Assembly: GCA_017541035.1 (NCBI GenBank)
Contig: JAFXZW010000021.1
Coordinates: forward strand, 1-64,000
Direction of reading: 5' to 3'
Length of the DNA: 64,000 bases
DNA from: Eubacterium sp.
GTDB lineage: Bacteria > Bacillota > Clostridia > Lachnospirales > Lachnospiraceae
The position numbers were made by a program, and so were the translations under genes. Positions within the stretch are counted from its first letter, which is position 1. Each line of letters begins with the position of its first letter. Below, piece after piece: positions 16,901 to 25,968 of the stretch. The notes beneath the pieces were generated by a model, which saw only the letters and a program-made list of their open reading frames with translations, did no database searches and was not told the DNA's origin.

Positions 16901-18433
16901 ATGGATATTACAAATGAGGCGGAGAAGCCGCCGAAGCGCTATGCCGGGATTCTTCTGCATCCCACATCCTTTCCCGGTCCTTACGGAATCGGTGACCTGG
17001 GCAAGGGCGCTTATGATTTTATAGATTTTATGAAACAGTCCGGCATGACTGTATGGCAGGTACTTCCCCTGGGACATACGGGCTTCGGCGATTCACCCTA
17101 TCAGCCCTTTTCTTCCTTTGCGGGACAGCCCTACATCATCAGCCCGGATCACCTGAAAGAACTGAACCTGCTCTTTGATTCGGATTTCGCGGATATGCCT
17201 GCCTGGAATCCGGAAAATATCGACTACGGCGATGCCATCGCATTTAAAACAAAGCTCCTGCATCTGGCCTACGAACGTTTCACCGATCCGGCTGTTCATG
17301 ATGACTTCTCGGGAAATGAAACTCTTATGCAGCAGTACGATGTCTTTTGCTCAGACAACGAATGGCTTTCCGATTATGCGCTGTTCATGGCCGGAAAGGA
17401 TTATCATGAGGGTGCTCCCTGGTATCTGTGGGAGGATGACTTAAAGAGCCCCACCAAAGCACAGCGTAAGGCCTGGGAGAATAAGCTGGCTGGCGAAATC
17501 GGCTACTACAAGTTTATCCAGTTCCTTTTTTATTACGAGTGGATGCGTCTGAAGGAATACGCAAATGAAAACGGAATTTCCATCATCGGAGATATTCCCA
17601 TTTTCGTAGCCTGGGATTCCGTTGATGTCTGGGTGAACAAAAAGCTGTTCTGTCTGGATTCAAAGGGTTATCCTACCGTAGTTGCCGGTGTTCCGCCGGA
17701 TTATTTCTCAGCTACAGGGCAGTTATGGGGAAATCCTCTTTACAATTGGCCGGAGCACACCAAAACCCGCTACGACTGGTGGTTTAAGAGGATACGTCAC
17801 CAGCTGACACTCACCGATTATCTGCGGATCGATCATTTCCGCGGTTTTGATAAGTATTGGGCTGTACCCTATGGTGAAGAAACTGCTATTCACGGGAAAT
17901 GGGTGGAAGCTCCCGGTGAGAATTTCTTCACAATGCTGGAAGCAACGCTGGGCTACCATATGCCCATCATTGCTGAGGATCTGGGAGAGATTGACCATTC
18001 CGTAATCGAACTTCGGGACAAATTCGGATTCCCCGGCATGAAGATTCTTCAATTTGCCTTTGAGAATCCCAATGAGAATTCCTTCCTGCCGCATAATCAC
18101 ATTCGAAACTGCGTTTGCTACACCGGTACCCATGACAATGACACAACCCTCGGCTGGTACAAAAATGCCTATGAGGCTTCCCGGGATAAGCTGCGCCGTT
18201 ATTACAGCACAGATGCCAGCGATATCTGCTGGGTAATGATCCGCGCCTGCTTCGGTTCCGTGGCAAGTATTGCTGTTGTTCCCATGCAGGATGTGCTTGA
18301 GCTGGATTCCTGGGCTCGTTTCAATACACCGGGAGTGGCTGCCGGCAACTGGTCCTGGCGCTATCTGCAAAAAGATCTGACAACGCATCTGGCACACCGG
18401 CTCTTTGAAACTGCTAAAATGTTTGGCCGGTAA
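16901..18433 (+). CDS. malQ: 4-alpha-glucanotransferase (amylomaltase, GH77)
   Basis: 510 residues. GH77 landmarks: HPTSFPGPYGIGDLG at the start, YLRIDHFRGFDKYWAVP (nucleophile Asp), IIAEDLGEI (acid/base Glu) and CYTGTHDNDTTLGW (stabilising Asp). It transfers alpha-1,4-glucan segments between maltodextrins, acting in maltose use or glycogen turnover in the cytosol. Codon start ATG with GGAGG 9 bases upstream. No other maltose or glycogen genes are in the window, so it is an isolated copy with its own promoter. Confidence 0.95.
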   Translation: MDITNEAEKPPKRYAGILLHPTSFPGPYGIGDLGKGAYDFIDFMKQSGMTVWQVLPLGHTGFGDSPYQPFSSFAGQPYIISPDHLKELNLLFDSDFADMPAWNPENIDYGDAIAFKTKLLHLAYERFTDPAVHDDFSGNETLMQQYDVFCSDNEWLSDYALFMAGKDYHEGAPWYLWEDDLKSPTKAQRKAWENKLAGEIGYYKFIQFLFYYEWMRLKEYANENGISIIGDIPIFVAWDSVDVWVNKKLFCLDSKGYPTVVAGVPPDYFSATGQLWGNPLYNWPEHTKTRYDWWFKRIRHQLTLTDYLRIDHFRGFDKYWAVPYGEETAIHGKWVEAPGENFFTMLEATLGYHMPIIAEDLGEIDHSVIELRDKFGFPGMKILQFAFENPNENSFLPHNHIRNCVCYTGTHDNDTTLGWYKNAYEASRDKLRRYYSTDASDICWVMIRACFGSVASIAVVPMQDVLELDSWARFNTPGVAAGNWSWRYLQKDLTTHLAHRLFETAKMFGR

Positions 18434-18481
18434 TGATTCACCGGTTGCTCCCATCCTCGCAGGGATGAAAGGGGGAGTTCT

Positions 18482-19225
18482 ATGATAAGACTGATTGTAG
18501 CCTTTTTGTGGGCTGCATTGGGGATGCTCTTCTGTCTTCCCATCCATTGGCACAACAAACATATCGGAAAGACAGATCCCGTAAAATGCTGGACAAAATC
18601 AAAAAAACTTGTTTCCAAGTTTTTCCGTGCACTGATATTCATAGCCGGAACGAAGATCGAGATCCGTGGAGAAGAGAACCTTCCCGATGCTGATCATGCT
18701 GCTCTCTTTGTATCAAACCACCAGAGCTACTTTGATATCATCATTCTTCAGACTTTGGTCAAAGGGAATATCGGCTTTGTCGCCAAGAAAGAATTCCGGT
18801 CTTACCCGCTTCTTCCCCTCTTTATGGAAGATATGGGAAGCATTTTCCTGGATCGGGATAACGCCCGGGAGAGCCTGAAGACCATTAGTGAAGGAACAGA
18901 GAGAATGAAAAAAGGTCTTTCCCTGGGGCTCTACCCGGAGGGGACCCGTAACCATACAGATCAGCTACTGCCCTTCAAGCCCGGCGGTTACCGTATGGCC
19001 GAAAAATCCGGCTGCCCCATTATTGCTGTGGCAGAGACCAACTTTGGAAAAATATTTGAAGAGAATCCCCTCCATTTCATCCGAAGCCGCCATGTCATCA
19101 TTGAGTTTGCTAAACCTGTCTATCCGGGGCAGATGGATAAAAACGCAAGAAAAGAATACTATGACAGCATTCCGGCTCAGATCCAGGCAATGCTGGACAA
19201 CCATATAGCAACCATGAAAAAATAA
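18482..19225 (+). CDS. plsC: 1-acyl-sn-glycerol-3-phosphate acyltransferase
   Basis: 247 residues. An N-terminal membrane segment (about 3-22) is followed by the PlsC/LPLAT domain with VSNHQSYFDI (HX4D catalytic pair, about 78-86), GSIFLDRDN and LYPEGTRNHTDQLLPFKPG (acceptor-binding EGTR). It makes phosphatidic acid from lysophosphatidic acid at the inner leaflet. It follows malQ by 48 bp and precedes two membrane-protein genes, possibly one transcript. Confidence 0.92.
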   Translation: MIRLIVAFLWAALGMLFCLPIHWHNKHIGKTDPVKCWTKSKKLVSKFFRALIFIAGTKIEIRGEENLPDADHAALFVSNHQSYFDIIILQTLVKGNIGFVAKKEFRSYPLLPLFMEDMGSIFLDRDNARESLKTISEGTERMKKGLSLGLYPEGTRNHTDQLLPFKPGGYRMAEKSGCPIIAVAETNFGKIFEENPLHFIRSRHVIIEFAKPVYPGQMDKNARKEYYDSIPAQIQAMLDNHIATMKK

Positions 19226-19263
19226 GACCGGTTGCTTAAGAAAAGGAAAGTGAGGAAAGAGTT

Positions 19264-19848
19264 ATGTGGTGGATCATTGGTATCGTCCTGGTGGTGCTGG
19301 TTGTCGTCATGATCGTTCTGTATGTTCTCGGCAACAAGATGCAGAAGAAACAAATGGATCAAAAGGAGCAGATCAATTCTGCCGCACAGCCTGCTTCCAT
19401 GTTTATCATTGATAAAAAGATCATGCCACTGCGAGAAGCAAAGCTGCCAAAATCCGTTGTTGATCAGCTTCCCAAACGTTATCAGAGAGCTAAGGTTCCG
19501 GTGGTAAAGGCAAAGGTTGGCCCTCAGGTCACTACCCTGATCTGCGATGAATCGATCTACGAAGATGTTCCGAAGCATGGCGAAGTAAAGGCCATGGTCA
19601 GCGGAATTTACCTGGTCGGTGTAAGAACCCTTCACTCCAAGACCCGGAAGATGCAGCAGCAGGAGGAACTGGACGAAAAGGGCAGAAAGAGAAAGAAGAC
19701 CATGCGCGAGAAGATGATTCAGCGTCAGGCAGATTATCAGAAGCAACTGGCCGTGCAGATGGAAAACCGAAAAACCAAGGCCGAAGAGAAGGAACAACGC
19801 GCCAAGGAAAAGAGAGATCGGGAAAGGGCAAAGAAAATTGTCGACTAA
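19264..19848 (+). CDS. Small membrane-anchored protein with a charged coiled-coil tail
   Basis: 194 residues; no named family recognised. Residues 2-22 are a transmembrane helix (WWIIGIVLVVLVVVMIVLYV). A central region of about 75 residues (SMFIIDKKIMPLREAKLP to GIYLVGVRTLHSKTRKM) looks folded. The last 65 residues are almost entirely Lys/Glu/Arg/Gln and predicted to be a long helix. Its stop overlaps the start of the CPBP protease by 11 bp, indicating translational coupling. Confidence 0.65.
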   Translation: MWWIIGIVLVVLVVVMIVLYVLGNKMQKKQMDQKEQINSAAQPASMFIIDKKIMPLREAKLPKSVVDQLPKRYQRAKVPVVKAKVGPQVTTLICDESIYEDVPKHGEVKAMVSGIYLVGVRTLHSKTRKMQQQEELDEKGRKRKKTMREKMIQRQADYQKQLAVQMENRKTKAEEKEQRAKEKRDRERAKKIVD

Positions 19849-20767
19849 GAATAGCAGTCAGACGAAGCCGCAGAATACGAAGCCGGAGTACACCGCTCCG
19901 GAATATAAGAAGGGACTGTCGCTGTTACTGGCAGCAGTTCCTCTTATTTTCGCTGTTTTTTTATCCCTCATTGCTTATTTTGCCGGGATCTTTATAAGCT
20001 CCATGAATCAGAAGATCGGAACCTCCACCGTTTCTCCCGAGCTGGATGCTTCCGGAGAAGGTTGGGTTTATCTGATCCGTTATCTTCTCTTTCTGATCAT
20101 TTTCGGTCTCTGGTACCTCCATCTCCTGCAAAAAAATGAGCAGGAAATGATCCGTTTCCGACGCCTGCATCCGAAAAAGAAAAGTTCTGTCCGTCCATCT
20201 GCAGATAAAAAGGAGTGGAATCCCGTTGCTTACTGGGGGAAAAGGCTTCCTCTTCTTCTCATTCTTGGTTATGGTCTGCAGCTCTTCGTTTCCGGGCTAT
20301 TGGCCATCATCTCCATCGGCTTCCCTGACACCTTTTCCGCTTACAAGGAACTGATCCAGGCCCTGACCGGCACCGGAGTGGACATCAAAACCTTTCTGTC
20401 AGTTGCTTTTCTGGCTCCCATTGCCGAGGAACTCCTCTTCCGGGGTGTCTGTTACACCTACGCCGAGCGTGCTCTTCCCGTAAACGGTGCCATTATTTTT
20501 CAGGCTGTGCTTTTCGGCATTTACCACGGAAATCTGATCCAGTTCATTTATGCTACTCTGATGGGGGTTCTTTTGGGATTTCTGCGGAAACAGTCCGGAA
20601 GTGTCATTCCCGGCATTGTACTCCACATGATCATTAATATTTCCTGTTATCTTGTTCCGGCCGCCTGGCTGGAAACAGTCCCGAAGGCTGCCGTGATCAC
20701 CGCAGTCTCACTCATTGTGATCATCCCCTGCTGCATAATACTTCTGAAAAAAGAACGTCGTAGATAG
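19838..20767 (+). CDS. CPBP-family intramembrane metalloprotease
   Basis: 309 residues with a TTG start inside the end of the upstream gene. About eight transmembrane helices. The CPBP/Rce1-like signature is present: APIAEELLFRGVCY (glutamates and Arg of motif 1), FGIYHGNLIQFIYATLMGVLLGF (His of motif 2) and GIVLHMIINISCYL (His of motif 3). Relatives in Firmicutes mature or degrade membrane proteins, including bacteriocin-immunity roles, but a particular substrate is not predictable. The first 28 residues are polar and repetitive (KPQNTKPEYTAPEYK). Confidence 0.85.
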   Translation: MSTKNSSQTKPQNTKPEYTAPEYKKGLSLLLAAVPLIFAVFLSLIAYFAGIFISSMNQKIGTSTVSPELDASGEGWVYLIRYLLFLIIFGLWYLHLLQKNEQEMIRFRRLHPKKKSSVRPSADKKEWNPVAYWGKRLPLLLILGYGLQLFVSGLLAIISIGFPDTFSAYKELIQALTGTGVDIKTFLSVAFLAPIAEELLFRGVCYTYAERALPVNGAIIFQAVLFGIYHGNLIQFIYATLMGVLLGFLRKQSGSVIPGIVLHMIINISCYLVPAAWLETVPKAAVITAVSLIVIIPCCIILLKKERRR

Positions 20768-20800
20768 AAATGGCCATCCACTTCATGGTGTGGTAATGAA

Positions 20801-20848
20801 AACAGGATCGCTTCCTTCGTCAGTCGGAAACGATCCTGTTATTTTTTA
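20801..20848. terminator. Terminator between the CPBP gene and ddl (convergent)
   Basis: AACAGGATCG and CGATCCTGTT arms (10 bp, extended by CTTCC/GGAA inside), followed on the plus strand by ATTTTTTATC. It sits 33 bp past the CPBP stop and a few bases past the ddl stop, so it can serve both strands. Confidence 0.88.
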
Positions 20849-21895
20849 TCTTTCCTCAGCCATACGTATCAGCTCAACCACATATTCCTTCATCGGGTGC
20901 CCCGCACGATCCATGAGCATGGGATACATGCTGATGGGCGTATGTCCAGGGATGGTATTGATCTCATTGAAAACGATACGATTGGTACCTTCTTCCAGGA
21001 AGAAATCCACACGGCTGAAACCAAAGCCATCACAGGCGCGGTAGATTGCTACCGCCTTTTCCCGGAATTCCTCCAGTTTACCCTCCGGCAGTTCCGGATC
21101 AAGGACGGTTCTGGAATCCTCATTGTGATATTTTGCATCGAAATCGTAGAATTCGGCTGCAGAAATGATTTCTCCGACTCCGGTTGCAAAACAGCTTTCG
21201 TCATGACCGAAGACCGCACATTCGATCTCCCTTCCTACGATTGCTTCTTCCACAAGGATCTTACTGTCATGCTCCGCTGCCAGCTTAAGGCCTGAGATCA
21301 ATTCATTTCTGTCATGCGCCTTGGTGATACCCATGGAGGAACCCGCATTGGAGGGCTTTACAAAAACCGGATAGGGATACGCTGCTTCCACCTTTGCCAC
21401 AACGGCATCCATATCCTCCAGCTCATAGGATCTGACCGGAACATATCCCGCCTGGTCAATTCCCAGTCTTCCCACTACCACTTTCGTGAAAAACTTATCC
21501 ATGGTAATGGCACCTGACAGATTTCCGCAACCCACATAGGGAAGGTTGGCCATCTCAAAAAGTCCCTGAATGGTACCGTCCTCGCCCCAAAGGCCGTGAA
21601 GCACCGGGAACGCAACATCGATATGCAGCTTCTCAAAATGGTTTCCTTCCATGATGATCAGTGTCCGGTCGGTTTCCGGTGAGATCACTGCATGCACAGT
21701 GCTTTTCGTCCAGCTCCCGTCCTCCATGGAGGTTATGGTCGGTGCCAGCAGCCATTCTCCGGACTTGGTGATCCCGATCAGGACTTTATCAAACTGATCT
21801 CCTGGGATGGCTCTTGCGACGGTAGCCGCTGATACGATAGACACTCCGTGCTCGGAGGATCTTCCTCCGAAAATGATACATACTCTCTTTTTCAT
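20846..21895 (-). CDS. ddl: D-alanine--D-alanine ligase
   Basis: 349 residues, ATG at 21895. ATP-grasp ligase: IIFGGRSSEHGVSIVSA at the N-terminus, VLHGLWGEDGTIQGLFE, VFVKPSNAGSSMGITK (ATP-binding), the Mg-binding FSRVDFFLEEGTNRIVFNEINTIPG seen as SRVDFFLE and NEINTIPGHTPISMYP. It joins two D-Ala to D-Ala-D-Ala for peptidoglycan precursors in the cytosol. The loop EHGVS/SYDVE position that separates D-Ala from D-Lac ligases is not conclusive by eye. Confidence 0.93.
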   Translation of the reverse strand: MKKRVCIIFGGRSSEHGVSIVSAATVARAIPGDQFDKVLIGITKSGEWLLAPTITSMEDGSWTKSTVHAVISPETDRTLIIMEGNHFEKLHIDVAFPVLHGLWGEDGTIQGLFEMANLPYVGCGNLSGAITMDKFFTKVVVGRLGIDQAGYVPVRSYELEDMDAVVAKVEAAYPYPVFVKPSNAGSSMGITKAHDRNELISGLKLAAEHDSKILVEEAIVGREIECAVFGHDESCFATGVGEIISAAEFYDFDAKYHNEDSRTVLDPELPEGKLEEFREKAVAIYRACDGFGFSRVDFFLEEGTNRIVFNEINTIPGHTPISMYPMLMDRAGHPMKEYVVELIRMAEER

Positions 21896-21988
21896 TTTTC
21901 CTTCCTCTATCCGATTGTTGTTCTGATTTTACTGTCGGATCTCATTTTTACCGCATACTCTGAACCGGGTGCAAACCCCCGCGTGGGA

Positions 21989-22684
21989 TCAGCAACAGAC
22001 CGTGGTCAGGTAAACCCTCTCTGCTCCTGCACCCAAAAGAACCTCCGTACAGGCATCCGCCGTTGCTCCCGTTGTATATATGTCATCCACCAGAAGCACC
22101 ACACGAGGAGGAGGTTTCCTCCCCGGTTGAAATGCCGATCTGAGATTGATAAACCTTTCCTCACGGGATAATTTTTTCTGTGCCTTTGTGGACTCTCCAC
22201 GGATCAGGCATTCCGTTTCCAGAGGAATACCCGTTTCCCGTGACACCGCCTCCGCAATCAGCTCCGCCTGATTATAGCCTCTTTCTCTCAGTCTTTTTTT
22301 ATGCACCGGTACCGGAATGATCCCCCCAATCCTCAAACTGCTCCACTCTCGCCCGAACTGAATGGCAAGCTGTTCACCGTAGAAGGAAGCATATTCCGCT
22401 CGTCCCCGGTATTTCATCGCAGCCATGGCGTCCGATACCGGAGGCACATAGTGGAGTAACGGAAAACCTTTTTCAAAGCTGTGTTTTCTTTTTCTGCAAT
22501 CTCCGCAATACTCCGTTTCCGGATCTTCCACAGTCTTCCCGCACCGATAACACCTCGGTTCTCTCACAAAGGAAAGCAGCCTTTTGCAGTTATGACACAG
22601 GCCTTTTTCCTCAGACGTCAGCAGACCGTCACAGACTGCACAACGGGGAGGAAAGAGCAGATCAAGACTCTTCTTCCATACCAT
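21989..22684 (-). CDS. comF: ComF-family phosphoribosyltransferase-like protein
   Basis: 231 residues from ATG 22684, which follows GGAGGAGCTGT; a longer start at 22738 lies within recD2. The N-terminus has the zinc-ribbon-like pairs CAVC, CHNC, CYRC and CGDC (about 12-70). The C-terminal half is a type I phosphoribosyltransferase fold with VPVHKKRLRERGYNQAELIA and the PRPP loop VVLLVDDIYTTGATADA. In competent bacteria ComF helps single-stranded DNA uptake; in other Firmicutes the role is unclear. The start overlaps the recD2 end by 23 bp, so the two are coupled. Confidence 0.9.
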   Translation of the reverse strand: MVWKKSLDLLFPPRCAVCDGLLTSEEKGLCHNCKRLLSFVREPRCYRCGKTVEDPETEYCGDCRKRKHSFEKGFPLLHYVPPVSDAMAAMKYRGRAEYASFYGEQLAIQFGREWSSLRIGGIIPVPVHKKRLRERGYNQAELIAEAVSRETGIPLETECLIRGESTKAQKKLSREERFINLRSAFQPGRKPPPRVVLLVDDIYTTGATADACTEVLLGAGAERVYLTTVCC

Positions 22685-24941
22685 ACAGCTCCTCCAGTCT
22701 GAGACGCAGACCTGTATACCTTTTTTGCTCGCTTTCATTATCGATCATTCGGTTCACCATGGAAAGATTTCCCACAAGTACAACCATGGTTCTGGCCCGT
22801 GTCACTGCGGTATAAAAAAGGTTTCGTGTCAGAAGCTTGTCCGTACCCGAGTAAAGCGGCATGACGACCGCCGGATACTCGCTTCCCTGGGATTTATGAA
22901 CGGTTACGGCAAAGGCGTGTTCCAGCTCCTCCAGCATGGAGAAAGGATAGCTGGCTTCCCGCCCGTCATCAAAGCGGATTTCCATTTTCTCATCAAAAGA
23001 ATTGATCGTGACAATGTGCCCCATGTCACCATTGAAGACACCCACTCCCTCCTCCTGAATGAAATGATTATCTTCCATGGGAGGGATGCGCCATTCCAGT
23101 TTATAATTATTCCGGATCTGCATGATCTTGTCGCCCTCGCGGAAGATCACATCTCCATATGTCTTTTCCCGTTTCGTGGCAGCCGGCGGATTCAGGGCCT
23201 CCTGAAGCCGACGGTTAAGGGCTTCCACACCCAACTCATATTTCCGCATGGGGGTCAGAACCTGGATATCCTCCGTGGCAACACCCAGATACTGCGGCAG
23301 GTTGCGGGTCAGAAGCTCACAGATTTCCCGGATCACAGCTTCCGGTCCGTTCCTCGGAATATAGAAGAAATCACTGCTCCGATTGTGGAATTCCAGATGT
23401 TCTCCGTTTTTGATCCTGTGAGCATTGCTGACGATCTCACTCTTCTCAGACTGTCGGAAGATCGTAGACAGGGTTGTTACGGGGAAACATCTGCTGGCAA
23501 TAATATCATGAAGAACATTTCCCGCGCCTACCGATGGCAGCTGATCCGTATCTCCCACAAGGATCAGGCGGGTTCCTGCAGGAACAGCCATGAGCAGAGA
23601 ATGCATCAGGCCGGCGTCGATCATGGATGCCTCATCGATGATCACTGCATCACATTCCAGCGGATGCTCTTCATTTCTGGCAAAATAACTTTTTCTTTTA
23701 TTCTCAGGATCCGGCTCTCCGTTGAATTCCAGAAGCCGGTGGATGGTTCTGGCCGGTGCGCCCGTGGATTCCCTGATTCTTTTTGCAGCACGTCCTGTGG
23801 GGGCAGCCAGCTCCACCTCCATGGAATTATTTTCAAAATAATGAATAATGGCATTGATTATGGTGGTCTTTCCGGTTCCCGGACCACCCGTGATCACGGC
23901 AACTCCCGAACAGATGGCTGAGCGGACCGCCTGCTTCTGCACCGGATCCAGACTGATGGACAGCGTCTTCTCAACCACGTTGATCGCCTCCTCCAGTTCA
24001 TCCTCCGGAAGCTCATAATGAATGCACAACTCCAGCAGCCTGCGGGCACATTCTGCCTCATTCACATAATTCCACCAGGGATATACAGCCACATGCTCCC
24101 GCATTCCGGTGGAAATGTCGGCACATACATTTTTCAGCATCACCTTACGGCTCATACTAAGCTCGATCAGACGGTCATGCGCCTTTTCCGCAAAGCTGTC
24201 CCATTCCTCATCGATCATCATCATGCGGTATGTTCCCGTCAGCAGCTCATCCTCGGGAAGATAGACATGTCCCATACCCTCTGCCTGGGAAAGCATAAAC
24301 ATAAGAGCGGACTGAAGGCGGAAAACACTGTCCGGAGAAATGCCCATCGTCGCCGCAATCTCATCCGCACGCCGGAACCCGACGCCGGGCACATCTTCTG
24401 CCAGACGGTAGGGATTCTCCCGTAGCACCGCATAGACATCCTTTCCGTACACCTGATAGATCTTCATCGCCAGATTCGCATTGATCCCGAATTTGGAGAG
24501 ATAAATGATTACTTCCTGGAATTCGTGATTTTCCTGGTAATGTACCGCGATATCCTTCGCCTTCTGCATCGAAATCCCCTTCACCTCCGAAAGCCTTTCC
24601 GGCTCTTCGGCAATGATGCGAAGAGTGTCTTCACCGAACTTCTTTACGATCCTCTTAGCCAGAACCTTTCCGATTCCCTTTACCAGGCCCGATCCCAGGT
24701 ATCGTTCAATTCCTGCCGCATCCGCAGGCATGCTGATATCATAGCTTGTCACCTTGAACTGCAGGTCGTACTGGGGGTGGCTGACATATTCTCCTTCCGC
24801 AGAAAGGAACAGGCCCTCGTAAACTGAGCCGAAGCTGCCTACGAAGACCTCCTCTCCCTCTGTGGTCTCAACAGAAAGCACAGTATATGCGGTTTCATCA
24901 TTTCGAAAAATTATTCTTTCGATATACCCCTCTCGTACCAT
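22662..24941 (-). CDS. recD2: RecD2-type ATP-dependent DNA helicase
   Basis: 759 residues, ATG at 24941 after CAGGAG. An N-terminal OB-like and helix-hairpin-helix region (about 1-330) with GSGLVKGIGKVLAKRIVKKFG is followed by superfamily 1B helicase motifs: Walker A ITGGPGTGKTTIIN, DEASMIDAGL (motif II), VGDTDQLPSVGAG (III) and VTVHKSQGSEYPAVV (VI region). RecD2 lacks RecBC partners, unwinds 5'-3' and acts in repair and fork protection. The overlapping comF copies the arrangement seen in many clostridia. Confidence 0.94.
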   Translation of the reverse strand: MVREGYIERIIFRNDETAYTVLSVETTEGEEVFVGSFGSVYEGLFLSAEGEYVSHPQYDLQFKVTSYDISMPADAAGIERYLGSGLVKGIGKVLAKRIVKKFGEDTLRIIAEEPERLSEVKGISMQKAKDIAVHYQENHEFQEVIIYLSKFGINANLAMKIYQVYGKDVYAVLRENPYRLAEDVPGVGFRRADEIAATMGISPDSVFRLQSALMFMLSQAEGMGHVYLPEDELLTGTYRMMMIDEEWDSFAEKAHDRLIELSMSRKVMLKNVCADISTGMREHVAVYPWWNYVNEAECARRLLELCIHYELPEDELEEAINVVEKTLSISLDPVQKQAVRSAICSGVAVITGGPGTGKTTIINAIIHYFENNSMEVELAAPTGRAAKRIRESTGAPARTIHRLLEFNGEPDPENKRKSYFARNEEHPLECDAVIIDEASMIDAGLMHSLLMAVPAGTRLILVGDTDQLPSVGAGNVLHDIIASRCFPVTTLSTIFRQSEKSEIVSNAHRIKNGEHLEFHNRSSDFFYIPRNGPEAVIREICELLTRNLPQYLGVATEDIQVLTPMRKYELGVEALNRRLQEALNPPAATKREKTYGDVIFREGDKIMQIRNNYKLEWRIPPMEDNHFIQEEGVGVFNGDMGHIVTINSFDEKMEIRFDDGREASYPFSMLEELEHAFAVTVHKSQGSEYPAVVMPLYSGTDKLLTRNLFYTAVTRARTMVVLVGNLSMVNRMIDNESEQKRYTGLRLRLEELYGMEEES

Positions 24942-24962
24942 TTTCTCCTGTTACCCTGCCGA

Positions 24963-25955
24963 TCACAGTTTTTCATCGTCGATATATTCTACATATTTTC
25001 CTGTTCCGATAGCCACTGCCGAAAGCGGATCCTCCGCAGTAATGGTGGTGATTCCGGTCTTCTCCTCAATCAGCTTTTCCAACCCATGCAGAAGCGCGCC
25101 GCCACCGGTCAGAACTATGCCGCGATCAGCGATATCCGCCGCCAGTTCCGGAGGTGTTTTCTCCATCACACTATGGATTGCCTCCACGATCTGTCCCGTG
25201 GGCTCACGTAGTGCCTCCTCCGTCTCATCCGAGGTTACCAGCACCGTCTGAGGAAGACCCGTAACCAGATTCCTTCCTCTTACATCCATGGAAATGTTCT
25301 CCGGCCTCTTATAGCAGGTTCCGATATTGATCTTCACCTCCTCTGCTGTCCGGTCCCCGATGAGCAGATTATGGCGTTTCCTGATATAGCGGATGATGGC
25401 ATCATCAAAATCATCCCCCGCCACCTTGATGGACTTGCTCACAACTGCTCCCCGCATGGAGATCACAGCGATATCCGTGGTTCCGCCACCGATATCCACT
25501 ACCATATTTCCCACCGGCCGGACAATGTCAATCCCGGCGCCAATGGCTGCTGCGATGGGTTCCTCAATGATGGTTACCTCACGGGCTCCCGCATTATAGG
25601 TTGCTTCCTCCACAGCCCGCTTCTCTACTTCCGTCACCCCGGAAGGTACGCATACACAGATCTTCGGACGACGTCCGAAAAAATTACGTCCTACCGCTTT
25701 CCGGATAAAATACTTCAGCATTTTTTCCGTAGTCGTATAATCCGAAACCACCCCGTGACGGAGCGGGCGGATCGCAATAATATTTCCGGGAGTCCTTCCC
25801 AGCATCAGCCGGGCCTCCTCACCGATCTCCACAATCCTCTCCTGATCCTTATCATATGCCACAACAGAGGGTTCACTTAATACCACTCCCTTGCCTTTAA
25901 CATAAACCAGAATACTCGCTGTACCCAGGTCGATTCCGATATCAGCGCTTGCCAT
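24963..25955 (-). CDS. mreB: MreB/Mbl-family actin-like cell-shape protein
   Basis: 330 residues from ATG 25955, behind GGGAGGAAGCT; a longer start at 26015 runs into the upstream gene. Actin-fold motifs: DIGIDLGTASILVYVKGKG (phosphate 1), VVDIGGGTTDIAVIS (phosphate 2) and IVLTGGGALLHGLEK (adenosine). It polymerises under the membrane and guides lateral wall synthesis. Not accompanied by mreC/mreD, so it could be an additional paralogue (Mbl or MreBH type). The upstream PAS/GAF gene overlaps nothing but ends 13 bp before it, so they are probably one operon. Confidence 0.92.
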   Translation of the reverse strand: MASADIGIDLGTASILVYVKGKGVVLSEPSVVAYDKDQERIVEIGEEARLMLGRTPGNIIAIRPLRHGVVSDYTTTEKMLKYFIRKAVGRNFFGRRPKICVCVPSGVTEVEKRAVEEATYNAGAREVTIIEEPIAAAIGAGIDIVRPVGNMVVDIGGGTTDIAVISMRGAVVSKSIKVAGDDFDDAIIRYIRKRHNLLIGDRTAEEVKINIGTCYKRPENISMDVRGRNLVTGLPQTVLVTSDETEEALREPTGQIVEAIHSVMEKTPPELAADIADRGIVLTGGGALLHGLEKLIEEKTGITTITAEDPLSAVAIGTGKYVEYIDDEKL

Positions 25956-25968
25956 AGCTTCCTCCCTG

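Noticed and set aside
22725..23921. Plus-strand open frame of about 398 codons opposite recD2
   Set aside because: Antisense shadow of a helicase with all motifs intact.
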